Counted from the stretch's first letter, positions 6,046 to 14,815 are shown. The stretch: 64,000 nt of DNA from Duganella aquatilis (GCF_009674565.1 NZ_WKJL01000001.1:496001-560000); one strand, 5' to 3'. Notes: generated by a model not told the origin, from the sequence alone. Translations and numbers: made by a program.

Positions 6046-8672
6046 GATGCATTCTCCTGGTCCAGCGCCACCAGGTCGAACAGCGTCGGCATGCTGACCT
6101 CGCGCTCCGCCTCCTGCAGGTAGTGCACCTGGTCGCGGAAGTAAGCGGCGTTGAGCTCCGAGCCGCGGCCTTTCCGGCCCAGCTTCAACGCGCGAACGCC
6201 GACCGTGCCCAATCCGTGGAACGGGTCATAGACCACCTCGCCCGGGTTGGTGTAGCGGCCAATCAGGCGATCAACGATATCGATCTGGAATGGGCACACG
6301 TGATTCTCGACGGCGCGCGCCGCCTGGGCGCCGTTCAGCGTCTTCATGCGCACGATGTCATGCCAAACCATCGGGTCGCTACTGCCCGGCGCCAAGCTCA
6401 TGTACGTGGCCGGCAGCGACTTGCTCGCCAGCATCTGCTCGCCGGTGTCGACGTGCAGTTGGTAGTCGTAGACGTTGGCCAGCGACAGCTCGGTGAACAT
6501 CTTCGCCAGCTTGGCCGGGCCGTAACTGGCCAGCTCCGCCGCGCCCAGCAGGCGGTTGCCGCTGGAGCGCCAGAATGCGTGCGCATCGACCTGCCAGCGC
6601 GCGACGCTGTAGCCGGTGCCCGGGATCGGCGGCAGCGTCCGATCGAAGTCCACCGGCAGGCCATCATCGCCCAGGCACTGCGGCTTGACCTTCGTCACTG
6701 GCGTGTCGGCGTAGCCGCGCGCGCGGTCCGTCTGCGGCTTATGGAACAGCAGGATGTACTCCGGCGAGCCGACGCCCATCTTCGTGCCATCCTTGCACAC
6801 CTCGGAATAGCCCAGGCGGTAGGTCTGATTGTTCTCCCGGACCACGTCGGTCACCACCGTGATCATGCCCATGTAGTCGAAGCCGTGCTTCAGGCCATGG
6901 AACAGCGCTTCAGCGTGGAACGGACTGACAGTCGGCACGCCGGCGCCGGTGACGTTTCCGAACAGGATACGGTCCTTCACGTGGCAGGCGTAGATGCGGC
7001 CCGGCTGCAGGATGCGCAGCAGTTGCGGCGTCAGGAAGTCCATCTGGCGCCAGAATTGCGCATTGTCCTGCGTGTGGCCGAAGTCGTTGTAGCTCGGGCT
7101 GTATTCGTAATGGTTGGCGAACGGGATCGACGTCAGGACCATGCCGACAGAGTTTTCAGGCTGCTCCAGCGCCTCCAACACGCAGTCGTTATGCGCGACG
7201 CTGAAGTGATCGCCGACGGCGACCTGGCGTTGCACGCCGATCGTGCGCGCGAGCGCATCCTGCATCGACAGCTGGTCCAACCCGTAGGTGCGGATGATCT
7301 CGCCCATCTTGGACTGCATCTCGTCGTGCTGCTGCCACTTCACCTGCAGGTCTGCCAGCACCTTGCGCTCGACCTCGGTATGCACGATGTCGATGATGAC
7401 CGGGTGCTTCTGCTGGAAGCGCTGGACGCGGTGAATGGCCTGGATGAAGTCGTTGAATTTGAACCCGACGCCGGCAAAGATCTCGCGGTGGCAGTGCGCC
7501 TGGAAGTTGCAGCCCGAGCCGGCGATGATCGGCTTCGTCGACAGCACCGGGAATTTGCCGTCGCTGAAGTCAGCAATGCGCTGTTCGCGTTCGTCAAGAT
7601 CCTGCGTACCCCAGACGCTCACGGCGGTCGGAATTGCTGCTTGGATAGCGTGCCGTTCGTCCTCTAGATCGTGCCAGACCACGAAGTGGTCTTCCGGCGC
7701 CGCCGCGATGATCTCCGCGACTTTGGCGACGCGCGCCGCCATGCTGTTGCGCTTCTCGCCGGCGGCCGCCGACAGGCCCATGGCGACATCCGGGATCAGC
7801 AGGCCTTGTCCGTTCTTCTCGACGCCGGCCGTCTCGTAGTTGCTGGGCACCTCGTGGTACCGGATCTCGATCGGCGGCAAGTCGTAACCCTCGTTTGAAT
7901 GCCCCAGATCGCTCGGATGATGGATGACCACCGCCCAACTGTTGATCCACAACCAGAATTCATGTTTCTTGTGCGGATACAGCTGCAGGTTGCCGGCCTT
8001 CTCACTATCGCGCTGGAAGAAGCGGGTCAGCGACTGGCCAGTGTCCATCACGCCCAGGAAGCCAGCGTAGTGGATCAGTTCCTTGAAACGGTTCGGGCTT
8101 GGCGTGGCCGTGTACACGAACTTGAATTCGACGCCTTCGAACATCGGCAGGAATTCCTGGTAAGTCTTGCTGCCGTAGCTGCGCAACACGCTGGCTTCGT
8201 CCAGGCCGACGGCGCCGATGCGGCCGGTGGTGATCTTGCCTTCCCGGACCGACTCGTAGTTCGTCAGGTAGATCACGGTCGGGTCGACAATTTCAGCATC
8301 AGTGCGCACGAACTGCACCGTGATGGCCTGCTCACCGGTGAAGCGCTTGGCGGCCTCACGAATGAATTCCTGCCGCACGCCCAGCGGCAAGACGATCAGG
8401 CGGAACATCTCCGGTCGGCGGATTCCGATCTGCCGCATCACCTCCAGGTTGGTGCTGGTTTTGTGCAGGCCGAACGATGCGAAGATGGCGCGCTGGCCGC
8501 CGGCGAGCGCCCAGCGCACGATGTCGCGGGTGTGGGGCTTAAGGCCGGGGTGGATCTGCTCCAGCGGCACGTCGAAGCCCTTCTTTTGGGCCAGCTTGAT
8601 TTTCTCCCGCAGGAACTGGCCGTATTCGACCTGCACCAGCAGCTTTTGTTCTTCAGGGCTAAATGCGCTCAT
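6042..8672 (-). CDS. SF2 helicase-like and DNA methyltransferase fusion
   Basis: An 876-residue two-module protein. Residues 1-480 are an SNF2/DEAD-like helicase: a degenerate Walker A with FGLHKT (67-72), DEAS (158-161), TATP (188-191) and an arginine-finger motif QAIHRVQR (411-418). Residues 485-876 are an amino-methyltransferase of the N4/N6 type with TSIPF (514-518) at the catalytic site, where S/T/D-PPY is usual, and a DPFHGLGTVG SAM-binding loop (816-825). The gene order (helicase, catalytic motif, SAM motif) fits a beta-class enzyme. It probably modifies phage DNA to avoid host restriction, perhaps coupled to translocation. No partner nuclease is visible. Confidence 0.8.
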   Translation of the reverse strand: MSAFSPEEQKLLVQVEYGQFLREKIKLAQKKGFDVPLEQIHPGLKPHTRDIVRWALAGGQRAIFASFGLHKTSTNLEVMRQIGIRRPEMFRLIVLPLGVRQEFIREAAKRFTGEQAITVQFVRTDAEIVDPTVIYLTNYESVREGKITTGRIGAVGLDEASVLRSYGSKTYQEFLPMFEGVEFKFVYTATPSPNRFKELIHYAGFLGVMDTGQSLTRFFQRDSEKAGNLQLYPHKKHEFWLWINSWAVVIHHPSDLGHSNEGYDLPPIEIRYHEVPSNYETAGVEKNGQGLLIPDVAMGLSAAAGEKRNSMAARVAKVAEIIAAAPEDHFVVWHDLEDERHAIQAAIPTAVSVWGTQDLDEREQRIADFSDGKFPVLSTKPIIAGSGCNFQAHCHREIFAGVGFKFNDFIQAIHRVQRFQQKHPVIIDIVHTEVERKVLADLQVKWQQHDEMQSKMGEIIRTYGLDQLSMQDALARTIGVQRQVAVGDHFSVAHNDCVLEALEQPENSVGMVLTSIPFANHYEYSPSYNDFGHTQDNAQFWRQMDFLTPQLLRILQPGRIYACHVKDRILFGNVTGAGVPTVSPFHAEALFHGLKHGFDYMGMITVVTDVVRENNQTYRLGYSEVCKDGTKMGVGSPEYILLFHKPQTDRARGYADTPVTKVKPQCLGDDGLPVDFDRTLPPIPGTGYSVARWQVDAHAFWRSSGNRLLGAAELASYGPAKLAKMFTELSLANVYDYQLHVDTGEQMLASKSLPATYMSLAPGSSDPMVWHDIVRMKTLNGAQAARAVENHVCPFQIDIVDRLIGRYTNPGEVVYDPFHGLGTVGVRALKLGRKGRGSELNAAYFRDQVHYLQEAEREVSMPTLFDLVALDQENAS

Positions 8673-8689
8673 GTCTCTTCCGTTTCAGG

Positions 8690-9397
8690 TTAAATTCCAG
8701 CAGCTGGTGCAGCAGCAGCCTTCAGGTCTTTCAATAATTTTCGGTAGTGCGCGGTCATGGCGATCAACTGGTCGACCGTGTAGTGGCGCGACTCGTTGTC
8801 GGCCTCAAGCGCCTCGACAGCGGCCAGGCCGATGCGCGCGATGACGCCGGCGCGGAACGATGCCGCCGTGGTGCCGCCTGGGCGGTTGCAGCCCTTCAGC
8901 TGAGCGAACACGTTGCGCTCATCGAAGCGGAGGTGCGGATGGCTTCCGCGCGACAGGTAGTGCCCGGCATCCCAGACGCCGCCGGTAAGCGAGCCAGCGG
9001 CGGCGCGACGGCCGCAGCAAATACAAGGTTTGTCACGATCGCGGAATCGCACCCAGGCGTTGAACGCCTTCTGGCAGTCAGCCACGTGGTCAGCCTTGCG
9101 CTTGAACTTGGCCAGCTTCTCCTTGCGTTCCTTGCGTTCGGCCTTTGCCGCGGCCTGTCGCTGTTTATCCAGCTTAGCCATGGCCAGCACAGCACCGCAT
9201 TCCGGCGAACACCAGATGACGAAAGGCGCCGGCCGCACGAACTCTGCGCGGCAGCTGCGTACGGCACACTTGTGCTTCTTCTCGCGCGCCGCCTTGGTGG
9301 CTATCTTCGTCACCTCGCGCGCCTCGATGCGCTCACCGCGCGCGAACGCATTGGACTTCATGGCCGTCTTGCGGGGCGGCATCGGGGATCGCTTCAT
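8690..9397 (-). CDS. ninG: NinG-like recombination protein
   Basis: A 235-residue basic protein matching the NinG (Rap) family: N-terminal start MKRSPMPPRK, a zinc site built from C44/C49 and C63/C67, a long Lys/Arg/Ala coiled segment (72-105), then a second Cys cluster CICC (125-128), GHYLSRGSHPHLRFDERN and C170. In lambda this protein acts as a Holliday-junction or branched-DNA nuclease in RecBCD-linked recombination. It sits 17 bases upstream of the helicase-methyltransferase. Confidence 0.85.
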   Translation of the reverse strand: MKRSPMPPRKTAMKSNAFARGERIEAREVTKIATKAAREKKHKCAVRSCRAEFVRPAPFVIWCSPECGAVLAMAKLDKQRQAAAKAERKERKEKLAKFKRKADHVADCQKAFNAWVRFRDRDKPCICCGRRAAAGSLTGGVWDAGHYLSRGSHPHLRFDERNVFAQLKGCNRPGGTTAASFRAGVIARIGLAAVEALEADNESRHYTVDQLIAMTAHYRKLLKDLKAAAAPAAGI

Positions 9398-9415
9398 AGC
9401 ACACCCCTGCGATTC

Positions 9416-9432
9416 GATAGCAAATTGCTATC
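9416..9432. repeat. 17-bp palindrome between ninG and a divergent gene
   Basis: GATAGCAA, a single A, then TTGCTATC: perfect 8-bp arms. It lies 19 bases upstream of the ninG start and 54 bases upstream of the plus-strand gene at 9487. An operator or half of a divergent promoter is likely; no strong -35/-10 pair is visible. Confidence 0.5.
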
Positions 9433-9486
9433 ATGAAGCTCAACAATTCGAGTAATAATATTTACAACATAATTCAGAGGCGTGAC

Positions 9487-9744
9487 ATGCCCCACATCAT
9501 TCAGGAGACCTATAGAGGATGGGAAATAACCATTCGATGCAGCCATATCGCGAGCAAGATCCACCCTGCGCGATATACAGCTATTGCCGAAGCAGAACTG
9601 CAGCCTGGAGAGAACCCGGGCGACTGGGTCGATCCACGAATGCAGGTGCTCAGCACTGGAGGGCGAAGCTTTGCAACCGGCGATGCGTGCATCAACGCCT
9701 TGCTCGGAGAGGCTAAACAGCTGATCGACGCATTGCGACGGTGA
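9487..9744 (+). CDS. Small counter-oriented phage protein
   Basis: An 85-residue protein starting MPHIIQETYRGWEI, with an AGAGGCG ribosome site. An earlier in-frame ATG at 9433 has no site. The pattern is an N-terminal Y-G-W-x-I strand, a beta-rich middle and a C-terminal helix ACINALLGEAKQLIDAL. The genes at 9828, 11350 and 30748 show a similar pattern. It is transcribed against the leftward early operon, so it needs its own promoter. Function unknown. Confidence 0.6.
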   Translation: MPHIIQETYRGWEITIRCSHIASKIHPARYTAIAEAELQPGENPGDWVDPRMQVLSTGGRSFATGDACINALLGEAKQLIDALRR

Positions 9745-9827
9745 TAGATTCATCGGCGCCATGCCGCACTTCGTGGGTGAACGGCGCATCATGCTAATAT
9801 CATCCTTGCAACCTTTAGGAGAGCGCC

Positions 9828-10070
9828 ATGACCCACCAAGTTTTTCTTGAAGCTGGCGACTATGTCGCCTACTGTTCGGCACTTGAAGTTCGCCCTGAAA
9901 AGTGGCAGGCATCCGTGCTCTTCGAAAGAAAAGTCGATTTTGCGAAGCCCCAGGTTCCAGCAATGAGGCACAATCTCCCGGATGATTACCTTACCCGCGA
10001 CGCCGCGATAGCGACCGCAATCGCCTACGCTGAAGAGCGTGCAGCGCATCATCAAACTGGCCTTGCCTAA
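9828..10070 (+). CDS. Small counter-oriented phage protein
   Basis: An 80-residue protein with an AGGAGAG ribosome site. It has N-terminal strands (VFLEAGDYVAYC, then WQASVLFERKVDF) and a C-terminal helix DAAIATAIAYAEERAA. A TAATAT -10-like hexamer lies about 35 bases upstream. Like its neighbour at 9487 it runs against the early operon. No known domain recognised. Confidence 0.6.
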   Translation: MTHQVFLEAGDYVAYCSALEVRPEKWQASVLFERKVDFAKPQVPAMRHNLPDDYLTRDAAIATAIAYAEERAAHHQTGLA

Positions 10071-10084
10071 ACTGATGCGGTTCA

Positions 10085-11314
10085 TCAAAGCTCAGTCTCC
10101 GAAAAGAGGCGAGGTTGAACCGCACCGTTCGCATAAACGGTATCCATGACGGTAGTGGCGATCGGTTCGTCGCCATCCCAGCCATCTGGCCAGGTTCCCA
10201 GTTCGATCAACTCGCGGATGCGCGCCTCTTCCTCTGTGTTGATCAGATCTACCATCGGGCGGCCAGCGGCGCGCGCGGCGACATTCACTTCATCTTGTAT
10301 GTCCAGAATCGTCGTGAGGCCCATGCGGCGCGCCTCGAAAGTCAGCGGCCCCATACGCTGCGGATTGGCCGCCGCTTTCCCACTTTTCAGGATCTCAAGG
10401 CCGGCCTTGCGCAGTCGATGCTTCGGCAACCGCAGTTCGCGCCAGAGTGGCTTGATGCGCTTCAGCGGCGCCAAGTAGGCCCACTGCGGGTTCAACAGGA
10501 TGTTGTCCAGCGCCATATCGGAGTCAACCAGCGGGCAGCCGGTACAGCCGGTGCGCGCGTTGATCTCTTCCGCCTCGTCGCCGCCATAGGCCTCCGCGAT
10601 CGCGGCCGTGCTCCAGTCGCCAAACTCGGCACCGGGCGCCCAGTGCCGCAACCACTCCCACACGTGGCAAACACGCCAGTGCAGCAGCGGCGCCAGCGTG
10701 GCCAACCGGCCGCGAAGACCCTTGGCCTCCGGCAGCACTTTCTGATACCAGCCCTGGCCGCACTCGGCGCCATCCTTACTGCAACTCATCTCGATGCGCT
10801 GATCGCGGATTGCGCTCTCCCCTTGGCGCACGCCGGTGATCATCAGCACCTGGCCGTCAAGTTCGGAGATGCGCTGCTCCAGCGCGTGCTGCATCGGATC
10901 AATCTTGATCTGCCGCGTGCACCAGCGCAGAGTATTGTTGTTCGGCGGCGGGACGCCACGGCCCAGGATGTAGACCATGAAGCGCTTGTCTAATGGCGCG
11001 GTCACGACTTCAACCTGGATGCCGCGCTCGCGCAGCTCGTCGATGATCTGCTGAGCGGCATGTGCCAGCGGCAGCAGTTCCTGCCGCGTATCAGCGTAAA
11101 ACACTGTCAGCGTTTGGGGACGCGGCACGCGGCCGGTATCCAGCAGCCAGATGATCAGCGTGAGCGTCGCGCTGCTGTCCTTGCCGCCGGACCAGGCGAT
11201 GCCCCAGTGGTCGTGCGACGCGCCGTAGGCCAGCAGCGACTGAATCGTCATTTCGATGGAGTCGGTCATCTGCAGGCGCTTGGCGCCAGCGGCGAAAATA
11301 TCGGCTTGGTTCAT
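10085..11314 (-). CDS. PAPS reductase / DndC-like PP-loop protein
   Basis: A 409-residue protein of the PP-loop ATP-pyrophosphatase superfamily: SGGKDSS (42-48) binds ATP, and a GVRQGES motif is at 161-167. Six Cys are placed as in iron-sulphur members: C132 in RWCT, C178, C185, C216 and the pair C257/C260 in GCTGC. Family members reduce sulphate donors or, as DndC, activate sulphur for phosphorothioate DNA. No other dnd genes are visible, so the role in the phage is open; tRNA or DNA thiolation is possible. Start 11314 is preferred over the far upstream ATG at 11419, which lies inside the opposing gene. Confidence 0.75.
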   Translation of the reverse strand: MNQADIFAAGAKRLQMTDSIEMTIQSLLAYGASHDHWGIAWSGGKDSSATLTLIIWLLDTGRVPRPQTLTVFYADTRQELLPLAHAAQQIIDELRERGIQVEVVTAPLDKRFMVYILGRGVPPPNNNTLRWCTRQIKIDPMQHALEQRISELDGQVLMITGVRQGESAIRDQRIEMSCSKDGAECGQGWYQKVLPEAKGLRGRLATLAPLLHWRVCHVWEWLRHWAPGAEFGDWSTAAIAEAYGGDEAEEINARTGCTGCPLVDSDMALDNILLNPQWAYLAPLKRIKPLWRELRLPKHRLRKAGLEILKSGKAAANPQRMGPLTFEARRMGLTTILDIQDEVNVAARAAGRPMVDLINTEEEARIRELIELGTWPDGWDGDEPIATTVMDTVYANGAVQPRLFSETEL

Positions 11315-11349
11315 GCTACGATTCCGTTCTCGATCTTCAGGAGGTAAGC

Positions 11350-11628
11350 ATGGCTTGTGCAATGCGGACTTATCACGCTGGTTGGGTAATCTCCACGGCC
11401 TGCTGGGAAGAGAATCCACCTGGTTGGCAACCTGGAGACGCGCCGCACTACTGCGCGAGCGGCAAAGCCCAACTCGTTGATCCGGACGCGTACAGCGGCA
11501 CGTGGTTGTCGAAGGCCGACATCATTGCGCCTGCGGATAAAAACAATCTGTTCACGGACTCGAATCTCGCCCAGGCGACCATCGCGAAGGCGCTTCGCGA
11601 GATGATCGAGGCGTTGAAGGTGCCGTGA
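11350..11628 (+). CDS. Small counter-oriented phage protein
   Basis: A 92-residue protein with an excellent AGGAGG ribosome site 5 bases before the ATG. N-terminal YHAGWVIS strand, three Cys, an acidic middle and a C-terminal helix AQATIAKALREMIEAL. This strand-to-helix outline is shared with the genes at 9487, 9828 and 30748. It begins 35 bases from the start of the divergent PAPS-reductase-like gene. It lies wholly inside an open frame of the opposite strand. Confidence 0.6.
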   Translation: MACAMRTYHAGWVISTACWEENPPGWQPGDAPHYCASGKAQLVDPDAYSGTWLSKADIIAPADKNNLFTDSNLAQATIAKALREMIEALKVP

Positions 11629-11672
11629 TCGCCGCATAGCCATGGCGGCGCCGACAGTCTCGACGGCGGCCG

Positions 11673-12110
11673 TCATGGCTTTCCTCCTAGCGACAGCGCC
11701 ACGCGTGCGCGCTTCGCGTCCAGGCCCGCGACGCGGCAACCGACGTCGGTGGCATGGAAGTACTGCAACTGCAGCAGAGGCTGGCCAGCGCGCGCAAAGC
11801 CGGCTTCGACCAGGCGCGCCAGTGCGGCTGCATCGCGGCGGTTCACCAAGTATTCGTTGCGGAAGCCCCAGCGCGCCTTCGGATGGTGCGGCGTGGCGCC
11901 CAGCATGTGGCGCAGGATGTCGAGATCACCCTCGTGTAGCGTTGCGACGCGGTCGGCCAGCAGGCAGCCGTGGCACTTCTTATGCTGCACCAGCACTTTG
12001 GCCGGCGCCGCCTTGCCGCAGGCGCAGCGCTTCGGCTGGAGAACCGGGCCCGGCTTTTCGTTGGCGATAGCGCGGTGTTGCCGCTCCGCGCGAGAGAGAT
12101 CATAAATCAT
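11673..12110 (-). CDS. Phage protein with Cys-rich putative zinc site
   Basis: A 145-residue protein with CAC at about residue 29 and KKCHGC at about 45, which together could bind zinc. A TPHHPKARWGFRNEYLVN stretch follows. Its end carries an AGGAGG ribosome site and an overlapping ATGA for a downstream frame. No family recognised. It is part of the leftward operon, downstream of the 12381 gene. Confidence 0.55.
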   Translation of the reverse strand: MIYDLSRAERQHRAIANEKPGPVLQPKRCACGKAAPAKVLVQHKKCHGCLLADRVATLHEGDLDILRHMLGATPHHPKARWGFRNEYLVNRRDAAALARLVEAGFARAGQPLLQLQYFHATDVGCRVAGLDAKRARVALSLGGKP

Positions 12111-12147
12111 GATATTATCTTTCTAGAAACTTTATTTAAGGACTTCC

Positions 12148-12360
12148 ATGACGATCGAACCAAAACCACTGACCGGCGGACAAGAATCCCTATTGGCCCG
12201 TGCTCACGCAACCACACTCGAACAAATCGACATCGCCAAGCAGATCGTCGAAGAGCAGTTCAAGTTTTCAACCGGTGACGCCAGAAATTCTGCGGTCATT
12301 GCTCTTACGGATGTACTGGCAACCAACTACCTCGCCGCAGTCACTCGCTCCGCAGGTTAA
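12148..12360 (+). CDS. Small counter-oriented phage protein (70 aa)
   Basis: A 70-residue helical protein with an AAGGAC ribosome site, in an AT-rich divergent spacer of only 37 bases shared with the gene at 11673-12110. The sequence is amphipathic with no Cys or membrane segment. Like other plus-strand singletons in this arm it would need its own promoter. A TATTAT hexamer about 35 bases upstream is a possible -10. Confidence 0.5.
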   Translation: MTIEPKPLTGGQESLLARAHATTLEQIDIAKQIVEEQFKFSTGDARNSAVIALTDVLATNYLAAVTRSAG

Positions 12361-12380
12361 GCGGGCTAATACAATCGGAA

Positions 12381-12923
12381 TCACGCAGCCACCATCCCAA
12401 TCTCACGCTCGTGCGCGAAGTTCGACATCGCGTTCCGGTGGTGCGCCCGCACTTCTGCCGCCAGTCCTGAATCGCCTGTCGCAAGCAGGCCGGCGGCAAC
12501 CACACGCTCCAATCCCTCGTTCAGAGCGTAGCGACCGAGGTCACGCAGCTGCACGTTCACGGCCAGCTTCTTGTGGATCGGGTAGTCTTCCATCCAGCAG
12601 CCATACTCCGGTGCCGCGTAGATGCGCACGGCCGCGCGGTCGCCGTCGATCGACTCGACCACACCCGGGAGCATCTGCGTGTATTTTTGCGTACTGTCCT
12701 GGACCTCTGCCCACAGCGGCATGCTCGTGACCATACCGACCTGCCAGTAGGCACGCGCCTCTGCGGCCTCCTCTGCATCGCGGGCCTCCCAGTACGCTTT
12801 CAGGCGGCGATTTTCCGCTTCCTGCGCCTGGCGGACAGCGGCCGGAGAAACCGAGCGCTTTCGACGCGCCGGCCCAACGGCCTGCGGCGCGTCAAAGTCA
12901 AAACACAGCTGCGCGGCGCTCAT
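12381..12923 (-). CDS. Hypothetical phage protein (180 aa)
   Basis: N-terminal start MSAAQLCFDFDAPQAVG, then a basic helical coiled segment rich in Ala and Glu (about 30-65), then a beta-rich part around YGCWMEDYPIHKK. Its ATG overlaps the stop of the C5 methyltransferase gene as ATGA, so the two are translationally coupled. Function unknown. An accessory role to the methyltransferase is possible but unproven. Confidence 0.6.
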   Translation of the reverse strand: MSAAQLCFDFDAPQAVGPARRKRSVSPAAVRQAQEAENRRLKAYWEARDAEEAAEARAYWQVGMVTSMPLWAEVQDSTQKYTQMLPGVVESIDGDRAAVRIYAAPEYGCWMEDYPIHKKLAVNVQLRDLGRYALNEGLERVVAAGLLATGDSGLAAEVRAHHRNAMSNFAHEREIGMVAA

Positions 12924-14815
12924 AACGTCGATCCCTGCGAGGAAGCGATCGCGATGGCCACCGGCTGCACCCAGATCGGCATCGCGCTGAGCGTGAACGT
13001 CTCGCCGGCGGCGGCCAGCAGCAGCGTCGTGCCCATCACTTCGCCGATCGCCTGCGCGGCCAGCTTCGGCACGGCGTTGCCGATCCTCTCGCGGTGAGCG
13101 CTGTCGTTGGTGCCGTCCAGCATCGGAAATGCGCTGGCGCCGGTCCGGCGTTTATGTTCGTCGATTTCGCGCTGAGTCTGCGCATCCGCCGACCAGTGCT
13201 CGCTCGGATCAATCAGCGACTGCAGCGCGGCCAGCTCCAGTGTCGTGAACGGACGATGCCAAGTGCCATCCAGCGCGCGGATGATCGCCACCGTCTTCTC
13301 GTTCTGCGCCGGCAGCGCAGGCACCGCATCGATGCGAGGGTCTGCTACGGACCAGCGACCATTGTCGTAGCCGGCCGACGCGCTGACGGCGCCGCTCTGG
13401 CCATACCACGGAAGCACGCCGTAATGGCCGCCGGTCAGGTAGGCATCCCCCTTCACACGGCTGTTGATGCCGCTGCGCGGGTCAGCCACCGCGAAAGCGC
13501 CTTGCCCCGTCGTGCTGCCGGCGATGACCGTGCCGGCAGCGTCCTCGAACGGCGTCACCAGGTATTTGCCAGCGCCTTCAAAGCCCGTGCTTGACCGTGG
13601 ATCGGCCACTGCGTACGCGCCCTGGTCGTCGCCGCCGATGACCGTACCAGTGCGCTTATCCCAGCGCGTCACCGCGTATTTGCTGAACAGCGGCCCGGCC
13701 GGCGGGCGCGGATCTGCAACAGAATACTTACCCCCACCTGGCGCCGACTGGGCGCTGATCACACCGCTCGTGTCCATCCACGGCATCACCCCGTATTGGC
13801 TGTATTCGGCCTGGGTATCCATGCGCGGATCGGCCACCGAGTAAGCACCGGTGGTCGGCGTGCCGCGCCCGGACACAGCACCGGTGTGGTGATTCCAGGC
13901 GTTAACGCCGAGGTAGTCGTGACTGCGCTCGGGAAGAATCAGGTATTCGCTCAGGTGACCATCTTCCACCGCCAGGCGATTCAGGCTGCGCCAGTCGCTG
14001 CCAGCTTCAACGAAGGCAAGACGCACCCACGTCTTCCACTGCAAGCGCGGAATGCGGTGCATCGGGCCGCCGGCCTCATCGCCAGGGAATGGCATGCGGC
14101 CAAGCACCTCGCCGACAGCGCGCAGGCGCTTTTTTTCCGGCTCGTACAGGAATGGTGGCACCTTCTCCATGTGGCGCGCCACCAGCAAGAAGCGCTTGCG
14201 GCTTTGCGCCAGACCGCCGATCTCGCCGCAGTCGTGCGTCGTCTCGGCCACGGCGTAGCCGAACTGCTGGAGCAGCTGGTTGATCTGGTCTAGCAGGCGC
14301 CGGCCACGCGTGGCGAGACGAGGCACGTTCTCGAACACGATCAGGTCCACCGGGTTGTCAGCCCAAGCTTCCACCATCAGCCAGATGCAGCGCAGCGTCA
14401 GCTCGTTGAGTGCCTGGTACTTCGCTGTCTTGCTCAGCGACTCGCTCAGCAAGCCGCTGGCGCCCTTGCATGGCGAACTGATGAAAACGATGTTGGGCGA
14501 CTCGTTGCCGGCGGCACGGCGGATGTCAGCGGCACCAACCTCTCGCCAACCGGTCGGCGGTTCCTTGCCATGAAACGCTGTGTACTGCGCGCGCGTGAAC
14601 AGGTCCATTACGGTGCCTGGCCGGCCTGGGCCGGCGTTATCGAAGTCGCGGATCGCGGCTGGATCGACGTCGATGCCGCCAATGCAGCGCAAAGTGGCCG
14701 CCATGTTGCCTACCTGCGGCTGGGCCGCGTTGAAGCCCTGCTTACCACCGCCAAGGCCACAGCAGAAGTGGAAATGGGTGAATTCCTTCGTGTGGACAAT
14801 CAGATCGCGCTTCAT
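12920..14815 (-). CDS. C5-cytosine DNA methyltransferase with five internal repeats
   Basis: A 631-residue enzyme that would methylate cytosine C5. Visible motifs: the SAM loop FCCGLGGGKQGF (17-28), catalytic SSPC with C116, FENV (161-164), QSRKR (204-208) and the C-terminal GNAVP (579-583). The target-recognition region (301-494) consists of five copies of a unit of about 30 residues, each ending in (S/A)VADPR and carrying a (W/F)-x4-(G)-x-V core. Start 14815 (MKRDLIVHTKEF) overlaps the upstream gene as ATGA; the frame extends further upstream only as a shadow. No restriction nuclease is nearby, so the role is probably anti-restriction or regulation. Confidence 0.88.
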   Translation of the reverse strand: MKRDLIVHTKEFTHFHFCCGLGGGKQGFNAAQPQVGNMAATLRCIGGIDVDPAAIRDFDNAGPGRPGTVMDLFTRAQYTAFHGKEPPTGWREVGAADIRRAAGNESPNIVFISSPCKGASGLLSESLSKTAKYQALNELTLRCIWLMVEAWADNPVDLIVFENVPRLATRGRRLLDQINQLLQQFGYAVAETTHDCGEIGGLAQSRKRFLLVARHMEKVPPFLYEPEKKRLRAVGEVLGRMPFPGDEAGGPMHRIPRLQWKTWVRLAFVEAGSDWRSLNRLAVEDGHLSEYLILPERSHDYLGVNAWNHHTGAVSGRGTPTTGAYSVADPRMDTQAEYSQYGVMPWMDTSGVISAQSAPGGGKYSVADPRPPAGPLFSKYAVTRWDKRTGTVIGGDDQGAYAVADPRSSTGFEGAGKYLVTPFEDAAGTVIAGSTTGQGAFAVADPRSGINSRVKGDAYLTGGHYGVLPWYGQSGAVSASAGYDNGRWSVADPRIDAVPALPAQNEKTVAIIRALDGTWHRPFTTLELAALQSLIDPSEHWSADAQTQREIDEHKRRTGASAFPMLDGTNDSAHRERIGNAVPKLAAQAIGEVMGTTLLLAAAGETFTLSAMPIWVQPVAIAIASSQGSTL

